From assembly GCF_049856295.1 (NCBI RefSeq), contig NZ_JBNDMZ010000012.1, positions 62,001 through 126,000 on the forward strand: a DNA stretch of 64,000 nucleotides, written 5' to 3'. Every line of letters begins with the position of its first letter. Within the stretch, counting starts at the first letter, position 1. This DNA comes from JB111 sp049856295. Lineage in GTDB: Bacteria; Actinomycetota; Actinomycetes; Actinomycetales; Actinomycetaceae. The translations under genes were made by a program, and so were the position numbers. The notes beneath the pieces were generated by a model, which was not told where the DNA came from, searched no databases, and was given only the letters and a program-made list of their open reading frames with translations. Shown in pieces: positions 58,727-64,000 of the stretch.

Positions 58727-59392
58727 TCAGAGGTCCCGCGGCACCACGACGAGCCAGGCGAGCGTCGCCAGCTGACCGATCACCGCCAGCGCGACGAGGT
58801 GGCCGAAGATGATGGAGACCGGGCTGACGAGGGCGATCACGGCCGCGGCACCACCGAGCCCTGCTCGCACACCGTCGATGAGGTTCTCGTCCCGGAGACG
58901 CCAGGCGGCCACGGCCGTGACGACCCCCAGCCCGACCGCCGTCGGGTACAGCCACAGGCCGAGCGCCAGGAGGACGAGTACCGAGGGTGCGAGGGCATCC
59001 TGCGCCGCGTCGATGTGCGCCGTGCGGTCCACCAGGTGAGCGACCCAGGACACCACGGCGGCCACCGCGGCCGCGCCGCCGGCGAGCAGTCCGCCGACGG
59101 CTGCCAGGTCGGGCAGGGAGTCGTGCTCCCCGAACGCCCGTAGGAGGCCGCGCATGCGCAGACCGACCATCGGGAGGAGGAGCCCGAGCGGCAGCAGGAA
59201 GGCCGCGGCCTGCCACCGCGGCTCGACGTGCTGGAACTGCTCCAGCACGTCGTCGACCGGCTGCCAGAGGATGTCGAAGGGGCCGAAGATCTGACTGAGG
59301 AGGGTGAGCCCTGCGACGACGCAGAACAGCGCGGCCGGGACCGCCCAGGCGGCCGGCGAGGCGCCGGTGTGCTTGCGCTCGACGCGACCCAC
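58727..59392 (-). CDS. Uncharacterised polytopic membrane protein
   Basis: A 221-residue protein with about six hydrophobic segments (AWAVPAALFCVVAGLTLLSQ, AAFLLPLGLLLPMVGL, LLAGGAAAVAAVVSWVAHLV, and others to the end). A short internal region (DDVLEQFQHVEP) is polar. The family was not recognised. The GTG start has a GGAG Shine-Dalgarno. Confidence 0.75.
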   Translation of the reverse strand: MGRVERKHTGASPAAWAVPAALFCVVAGLTLLSQIFGPFDILWQPVDDVLEQFQHVEPRWQAAAFLLPLGLLLPMVGLRMRGLLRAFGEHDSLPDLAAVGGLLAGGAAAVAAVVSWVAHLVDRTAHIDAAQDALAPSVLVLLALGLWLYPTAVGLGVVTAVAAWRLRDENLIDGVRAGLGGAAAVIALVSPVSIIFGHLVALAVIGQLATLAWLVVVPRDL

Positions 59393-59480
59393 GCGGGACT
59401 CCGTTCATGCAGGCGACAGGTTCGGCCCCACCATAGGCAGCGGCCGTGCCGACGGCGCCGGAGCAGCCGCCCCTACGGCC

Positions 59481-60272
59481 TCACAACGACAGGTCGACGT
59501 CGACGATCACCGGTGCGTGGTCGGATGCCCCCTTGCCCTTGCGCTCCTCGCGGTCGACGTGCGCGTCGGTGACCATCGTCGACAGCTCGGGGGAGGCGTA
59601 GACGAAGTCGATGCGCATGCCCTCGCCCTTGGGGAACCTCAGCTGCTGGTAGTCCCAGTACGTGTAGACGCCGGGCGTGTGCGGGCGCGTGACCTCGGCG
59701 TAGCCGGCGTCCTCGAACGCCCCGAACGCCGCCCGCTCGGGTGCCGTCACGTGGGTCTTCCCCTCGAAGAACTCCATGCTCCACACGTCCTCGTCGAGCG
59801 GCGCCACGTTCCAGTCACCCATGAGGGCGATGCGCCTGTCGCCGTCGTCCTCGAGCCAACCCCGGGCGACGTCCTTGAGCGTGCCCAGCCACTCGAGCTT
59901 GTACGCGTAGTGCGGGTGGTCGATCTCCCGACCGTTCGGCACGTAGAGGCTCCACACCTTCACCCCGCCGCACAGCGCGCCGATCGCGCGGGCCTCGGCC
60001 ACGGGCGGGTCGCCGAACTCGGGCATGCCGGGGAACCCCACGGCCACGTCGTTGAGCCCCACCCGCGACGCGATCGCCACGCCGTTCCACTGGTTGAGCC
60101 CGTGCAGCGCGACCTCGTAGCCGGCCTCCTCGAACGCCGCCATCGGGAACTGCTCGGGCTTGCACTTGAGCTCCTGCATGGCCAGGACGTCGACGTCCCA
60201 CCGCTCGAGGAACGCGACGACGCGGTCGATGCGTGTCCGGATGGAGTTGACGTTCCAGGTGGCGATGCGCAT
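59481..60272 (-). CDS. xthA: Exodeoxyribonuclease III
   Basis: A 263-residue exonuclease/AP endonuclease for base-excision repair. The N-terminus MRIATWNVNSIRTRIDRV supplies the first catalytic Asn, and AMQELKCKPEQFP the metal Glu. YVPNGREI, LMGDWNVAPLDEDVW (Asp and Asn) and the C-terminal SDHAPVIVDV (His) complete the active site. TAGCGT lies six bases before the ATG, consistent with leaderless translation. Confidence 0.93.
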   Translation of the reverse strand: MRIATWNVNSIRTRIDRVVAFLERWDVDVLAMQELKCKPEQFPMAAFEEAGYEVALHGLNQWNGVAIASRVGLNDVAVGFPGMPEFGDPPVAEARAIGALCGGVKVWSLYVPNGREIDHPHYAYKLEWLGTLKDVARGWLEDDGDRRIALMGDWNVAPLDEDVWSMEFFEGKTHVTAPERAAFGAFEDAGYAEVTRPHTPGVYTYWDYQQLRFPKGEGMRIDFVYASPELSTMVTDAHVDREERKGKGASDHAPVIVDVDLSL

Positions 60273-60290
60273 GGCACCACGCTAGCCGCG

Positions 60291-60351
60291 CCCACCGACG
60301 CGCATCACCCCGCGCAGCACCCCTCACCCACCGACGCGCATCACCCCGCGC
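60291..60351. repeat. 25-bp direct repeat in the xthA-aldehyde dehydrogenase gap
   Basis: A 25-bp sequence starting CCCACCGACGCGCATCACC occurs at 60291-60315 and 60327-60351. The rest of the 258-bp gap is C/A-rich without clear genes. TATGCT (60472-60477) is a possible -10 for the aldehyde dehydrogenase gene. Confidence 0.75.
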
Positions 60352-60530
60352 CGCAGCGCTCACCCCCCATCACAACTCCGACAACCCGGACAACCCCGAC
60401 ACCCGCCCACACCCACCTCGCACATCTGCGCGACCTGCCGACCCGACCTGCCACCGGCCGCCCGACCTCCCTATGCTCGAGGGACCCGCCACACCGACGT
60501 GGCACTGACGCCGAAGGAGTCGTGACCCGA

Positions 60531-62054
60531 ATGACCGTCTACGCCAACCCGGGCACCGAGTCGAGCATCGTCAACTACCGCACGCGGTACGACCACTGGA
60601 TCAACGGCGAGTACCGCGCCCCGGTCAACGGGCGCTACTTCGAGAACCCGAGCCCGCTGACGGGCAAGACCTTCACGGAGGTCGCCCGCGGCGACGCGGA
60701 CGACATCGAGGCCGCCCTCGACGCCGCGCACGCCGCCGCCCCCGCCTGGGGCAAGACGTCGGCCACGGAGCGCGCGATCATCCTCAACAAGATCGCCGAC
60801 CGCATCGAGGAGAACCTCGAGGAGATCGCCGTCGCGGAGACCTGGGAGAACGGCAAGCCCGTCCGCGAGACCCTCGTCGCCGACATCCCGCTCGCGATCG
60901 ACCACTTCCGCTACTTCGCCGGGGCGATCCGCGCCCAGGAGGGCAGCATCACCGAGATCGACGGCGACACGATCGCGTACCACTTCAACGAGCCGCTCGG
61001 CGTCGTCGGGCAGATCATCCCCTGGAACTTCCCCATCCTCATGGCGGTGTGGAAGCTCGCCCCGGCGCTCGCTGCCGGCAACGCGATCGTGCTCAAGCCG
61101 GCCGAGCAGACGCCGACGTCGATCCTCTACCTGGTCGAGAAGATCGCCGACCTGCTGCCCCCGGGCGTCCTCAACGTCGTCAACGGGTTCGGCGCCGAGG
61201 CCGGCAAGCCGCTCGCCTCGAACCCCCGCATCCGCAAGATCGCCTTCACCGGCGAGACCACGACCGGCCGGCTGATCATGCAGTACGCCAGCCAGAACAT
61301 CATCCCGGTCACCCTCGAGCTCGGCGGCAAGAGCCCGAACATCTTCTTCTCCGACATCGCCCAGGCGAAGGACGACTTCTACGACAAGGCGCTCGAGGGC
61401 TTCACGATGTTCGCCCTCAACCAGGGCGAGGTCTGCACGTGCCCGTCGCGCGCGCTCGTCTCGGGGGACATCTACGACTCGTTCATGGCCGACGCCATCG
61501 AGCGCACCCGCGCCGTCAAGGCCGGCAACCCGCTCGACACCGAGACGATGGTCGGCGCCCAGGCCAGCAACGACCAGCTCGAGAAGATCCTGTCCTACAT
61601 CGACATCGGCAAGCAGGAGGGCGCCAAGGTCCTCCTCGGCGGCGAGCGGCTCGAGCACGACGGCGAGCTCGGCGGCGGCTACTACGTGGCACCGACGATC
61701 TTCGAGGGCCAGAACTCGATGCGGATCTTCCAGGAGGAGATCTTCGGCCCGGTCGTGTCCGTGGCCAGGTTCGACGGCTTCGACGACGCGATCTCGATCG
61801 CCAACGACACGCTCTACGGCCTCGGCGCCGGCGTCTGGTCCCGCGAGGCGACGACCTGCTACCGCGCCGGTCGCGCGATCCAGGCGGGCCGCGTGTGGAC
61901 GAACACCTACCACCAGTACCCCGCGGGTGCGGCGTTCGGCGGCTACAAGGGCTCGGGCATCGGGCGCGAGAACCACCAGATGATGCTCAGCCACTACCAG
62001 CAGACCAAGAACCTCCTGGTCAGCTACGCACCGAAGCGGCTCGGCTTCTTCTGA
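60531..62054 (+). CDS. Aldehyde dehydrogenase (acetaldehyde-type)
   Basis: A 507-residue NAD(P)-dependent aldehyde dehydrogenase. The cofactor region is IIPWNFPILMAVWKLAPALAAGN. The general base Glu lies in TLELGGKSPNIFF and the catalytic Cys in FALNQGEVCTCPSRAL. The start MTVYANPGTESSIV resembles ExaC/AldB-type enzymes that act on acetaldehyde. An in-frame GTG nine bases upstream is possible, but the ATG at 60531 is better spaced from GAAGGAG. It is followed by a DUF779 gene, the usual companion of this aldehyde dehydrogenase type. Confidence 0.93.
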   Translation: MTVYANPGTESSIVNYRTRYDHWINGEYRAPVNGRYFENPSPLTGKTFTEVARGDADDIEAALDAAHAAAPAWGKTSATERAIILNKIADRIEENLEEIAVAETWENGKPVRETLVADIPLAIDHFRYFAGAIRAQEGSITEIDGDTIAYHFNEPLGVVGQIIPWNFPILMAVWKLAPALAAGNAIVLKPAEQTPTSILYLVEKIADLLPPGVLNVVNGFGAEAGKPLASNPRIRKIAFTGETTTGRLIMQYASQNIIPVTLELGGKSPNIFFSDIAQAKDDFYDKALEGFTMFALNQGEVCTCPSRALVSGDIYDSFMADAIERTRAVKAGNPLDTETMVGAQASNDQLEKILSYIDIGKQEGAKVLLGGERLEHDGELGGGYYVAPTIFEGQNSMRIFQEEIFGPVVSVARFDGFDDAISIANDTLYGLGAGVWSREATTCYRAGRAIQAGRVWTNTYHQYPAGAAFGGYKGSGIGRENHQMMLSHYQQTKNLLVSYAPKRLGFF

Positions 62055-62067
62055 GCCGCCCGACGGC

Positions 62068-62097
62068 GGGTGCCCGGCCCGGGCGGGCCGGGCACCC
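62068..62097 (+). terminator. Hairpin between aldehyde dehydrogenase and DUF779 genes
   Basis: A perfect 13-bp stem (GGGTGCCCGGCCC with its complement) around a GGGC loop, 14 bp after the aldehyde dehydrogenase stop. It has no T-run. It may act as a partial terminator or mRNA 3'-end protector, lowering DUF779 expression relative to the enzyme. Confidence 0.6.
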
Positions 62098-62112
62098 CGG
62101 GAAGGACCTGAC

Positions 62113-62559
62113 ATGACGACGACGGAGCGGGTCGCGCTCACCGACGACGCGGCGGCGCTGCTGCGGCGGCTGCGCGCCACGCACGGCGAGCTGATGTTCC
62201 ACCAGTCCGGCGGCTGCTGCGACGGGTCGTCGCCCATGTGCTTCGCGCAGGGCGACTTCCTCACCGGCGACGCCGACGTCCACCTCGGCGACCTCACCGT
62301 GCCCGCGGAGGAGGGGGCCGGCGGCGGGTCGGGCGATGCGTTCACCGTGCCCGTGTGGATGAGCCGCAACCAGTTCGAGGTGTGGCGGCACACGCACCTG
62401 ACGATCGACGTCGTGGCCGGCCGCGGGGCGGGCTTCTCCCTCGAGGCGCCCGACGGCGTGCGGTTCCTCATCCGCTCGCGCCTGTTCACGGACGCCGAGG
62501 CCGAGGCGCTCGGCGTCGACGACGCGTCGCGCGTGGGGGAAGCGGCGACCGCGGGCTGA
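62113..62559 (+). CDS. DUF779 protein, companion of aldehyde dehydrogenase
   Basis: A 148-residue protein with the family mark MFHQSGGCCDGSSPMCF (a Cys-rich possible metal site). SRNQFEVWRHTHLTIDVV and FSLEAPDGVRFLIRSRLFTDAE complete the DUF779 pattern. Such proteins sit beside acetaldehyde dehydrogenases; the role is unproven. GGAAGGA precedes the ATG. Confidence 0.88.
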   Translation: MTTTERVALTDDAAALLRRLRATHGELMFHQSGGCCDGSSPMCFAQGDFLTGDADVHLGDLTVPAEEGAGGGSGDAFTVPVWMSRNQFEVWRHTHLTIDVVAGRGAGFSLEAPDGVRFLIRSRLFTDAEAEALGVDDASRVGEAATAG

Positions 62560-62663
62560 GTCCCGGCGTCGGGGGCGGGCACTCGACCCGCCCCTGACGT
62601 CCGGCGCGCGTGCCGCCGCGGGGTGAGCATCGGCGTCGGGCGCGGGCCGGATACCCTCGGCGC

Positions 62664-63251
62664 GTGACCTCGACGCCCGCCCCCGCCGCGAACGACCCCC
62701 AGCGCGCCCGCCTTGCCTCCTACGTCGCCGACCTCGGTGTCGTGCGCGGGCGCGTCGTGCTGTCCTCGGGCAAGGAGTCCGACTACTACGTCGACATGCG
62801 CCGCGTGACGCTCCACCACGAGGCGGGGCCGCTGCTCGGGCACGTCCTGCTCGACCTGCTCGAGGAGGAGGGGCTCGGGGTCGGCGAGATCGACGCCGTC
62901 GGCGGCCTCACCCTCGGCGCCGACCCGGTGGCGCTCGCGATCATGCACGCGGCGGCGTCGCGGGGGCAGGCGCTCGACGCGTTCGTCGTGCGCAAGGAGG
63001 CCAAGGCGCACGGCATGCAGCGGCGGATCGAGGGGCCGGACATCACGGGGCGGCGGGTCGTCGTCGTCGAGGACACGTCCACCACGGGCGGGTCCGCGCT
63101 GACCGCCGCGCACGCGGTCCAGGAGGCGGGCGCCGAGATCGCGGCCGTCCTCGTGGTCCTCGACCGGGCGACCGGCGCGCGCGAGGCCGTCGAGGCGCAG
63201 GGCCACCGGTACCTCAACGCGCTCGAGCTCGCCGACGTCGGACTTGACTGA
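62664..63251 (+). CDS. pyrE: Orotate phosphoribosyltransferase
   Basis: A 195-residue transferase for UMP synthesis, making orotidine 5'-phosphate from orotate and PRPP. SSGKESDYYVDMRRVTL is the substrate loop, VRKEAKAHGMQRRIEG the flexible catalytic loop, and VVVVEDTSTTGGSAL the PRPP motif. The GTG at 62664 has TACCCT six bases upstream and no Shine-Dalgarno, so it is probably leaderless. It overlaps the next gene by eight bases. Confidence 0.93.
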   Translation: MTSTPAPAANDPQRARLASYVADLGVVRGRVVLSSGKESDYYVDMRRVTLHHEAGPLLGHVLLDLLEEEGLGVGEIDAVGGLTLGADPVALAIMHAAASRGQALDAFVVRKEAKAHGMQRRIEGPDITGRRVVVVEDTSTTGGSALTAAHAVQEAGAEIAAVLVVLDRATGAREAVEAQGHRYLNALELADVGLD

Positions 63252-63888
63252 CGACACCGGCGACGACGACGAGCGGATTGTCGGCGTCGGGCCGTGGGAG
63301 GGCGAGCCGCCGGACGACCCGCGCCTGGACCCGGAGCTGCTCGCGGCGGTGGACCGGCGCAACGTGGCCGACCACTACCGGTACTGGAGCGTCGAGGCGA
63401 TCCGCGCCGACCTCGCCGCCCGCGCGCAACCGCTGCACCTCGCGCTGCTCAACACCGGCCGCGACCTCAACATCGGCTCGCTCGTGCGCACGGCGAACGC
63501 GTTCAACCTGGCGTCGGTGCAGATCGTCGGGCGGCGCCGGTGGAACCGCCGCGGCGCGATGGTCACCGACCGCTACCTCACCGTCGAGCACCGCCCCGAC
63601 GTCGCCGCTCTGTTGACCTGGGCGCGCGACCGGGGGCTTGCGGTGCTCGGCCTCGACAACCTGCCCGGCGCGGTCCCGCTCGAGGGGCGGGCGCTGCCGC
63701 GGGAGGCGGTGCTCGTGCTCGGCGAGGAGTCCGCGGGCCTGCCCGACGAGCTGGTGGACGGCTGCGACCTGCTGCTCGAGATCAGCCAGCACGGCTCGAC
63801 CCGGTCCCTCAACGTGGCCGCCGCCGGGGCGATCGCCATGCACGCGTGGATGTCCCAGCACGCGGCGCCGCCGTCGACGCCCCGGTGA
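63244..63888 (+). CDS. TrmH-family (SpoU) RNA methyltransferase
   Basis: A 214-residue SPOUT methyltransferase. Motif 1 NTGRDLNIGSLVRTANAF, motif 2 VLVLGEESAGLPDELV and motif 3 HGSTRSLNVAAAGAIAMHAW form the knotted SAM site. It methylates a ribose 2'-OH in tRNA or rRNA; the exact base is not readable. The start is a TTG at 63244 overlapping the pyrE end; no closer ATG or GTG is in frame, so the TTG call is tentative. pyrE with a TrmH gene is common in actinobacteria. Confidence 0.88.
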   Translation: MTDDTGDDDERIVGVGPWEGEPPDDPRLDPELLAAVDRRNVADHYRYWSVEAIRADLAARAQPLHLALLNTGRDLNIGSLVRTANAFNLASVQIVGRRRWNRRGAMVTDRYLTVEHRPDVAALLTWARDRGLAVLGLDNLPGAVPLEGRALPREAVLVLGEESAGLPDELVDGCDLLLEISQHGSTRSLNVAAAGAIAMHAWMSQHAAPPSTPR

Positions 63889-64000
63889 CCTGACGCCCCG
63901 CCGACCGACGACGAGGGGCCCGATGCTGTTCGTCCCGTCGTCGAGGACCGGAAGGCCCGGACGCGGCACCCCGATCGGTGGGATGATCGGGAGGACAGCA
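63889..64000. other. Right-edge region, no gene seen
   Basis: The last 112 bases contain no complete ORF. A GGGAGGA near the edge may be a Shine-Dalgarno for a gene that starts beyond the window. No terminator hairpin was found after the methyltransferase gene. Confidence 0.4.

Noticed and set aside
1..64000. tRNA or rRNA genes
   Set aside because: No cloverleaf-like segment with GTTCGANNC and a matching acceptor was noticed on either strand, and no rRNA motifs. A tRNA could still be missed without a scan.

Overview
This window is chromosomal DNA from a high-GC Gram-positive bacterium (Actinomycetota). The best guess is order Micrococcales, perhaps a Cellulomonas-like lineage. That placement is inferred from very high GC with strong G/C third-position bias, a dnaK-grpE-dnaJ-hspR operon with HAIR-type HspR sites, an Rv1747-like FHA/ABC protein, SCO1664- and MSMEG_4193-family genes, an MT0933-like small protein, and many genes that look leaderless. 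I saw no rRNA, tRNA, CRISPR array, prophage or transposase.

Layout. 0-8 kb: a truncated alcohol dehydrogenase, redox enzymes (SDR-like protein, flavin disulfide reductase, aldo/keto reductase), a TetR regulator facing an NAD-dependent epimerase across a palindromic control region, and a catalase. 8-13 kb: a large surface-anchored beta-propeller-like protein, a DUF488 protein, a GCS2-type carboxylate-amine ligase and a small membrane protein. 13.4-19.7 kb: an uncharacterised co-directional cluster of a P-loop (DUF1611-like) protein, an ABC exporter, a phytoene-desaturase-like flavoprotein, a small membrane protein and an HTTM-like membrane protein. 19.9-31.7 kb: a PLP trans-sulfuration-type enzyme, a self-regulated TetR/ABC-2 export operon, a pRiA4b/UPF0158 fusion, an EamA exporter opposite a LysR regulator, a VapBC toxin-antitoxin pair, an AEC transporter and a two-gene unit whose second gene is split by an in-frame TAA. 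31.7-36.4 kb: the DnaK chaperone operon. 36.4-49.5 kb: a YfcC-like carrier, DinB, an S9 peptidase, an amidase, a two-FHA ABC transporter and membrane proteins. 49.6-56.1 kb: clpB, then a MoxR/BchI-like ATPase with its VWA partner. 56.1-64 kb: histidine phosphatase plus SCO1664, a serine hydrolase, exonuclease III, an aldehyde dehydrogenase/DUF779 pair, pyrE and a TrmH-family methyltransferase.

Three features cross gene boundaries. First, an intergenic repeat family with core CCGCA(A/C)TCTCGAC occurs about 35 times at eight loci in both orientations, in places as perfect 22-bp tandem arrays. Second, about 17 genes have a TANNNT-like -10 element 6-7 nt before the start codon and no Shine-Dalgarno, suggesting widespread leaderless mRNAs. 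Third, HAIR sites before dnaK and clpB tie the refolding and disaggregation machinery to HspR, which is the last gene of the dnaK operon.

The observations I rate as most likely to be new are the 22-bp repeat family, the 13.4-19.7 kb cluster, and the broken two-gene unit at 30.75-31.66 kb. All functional statements rest on reading the translations by eye; no database search was possible.
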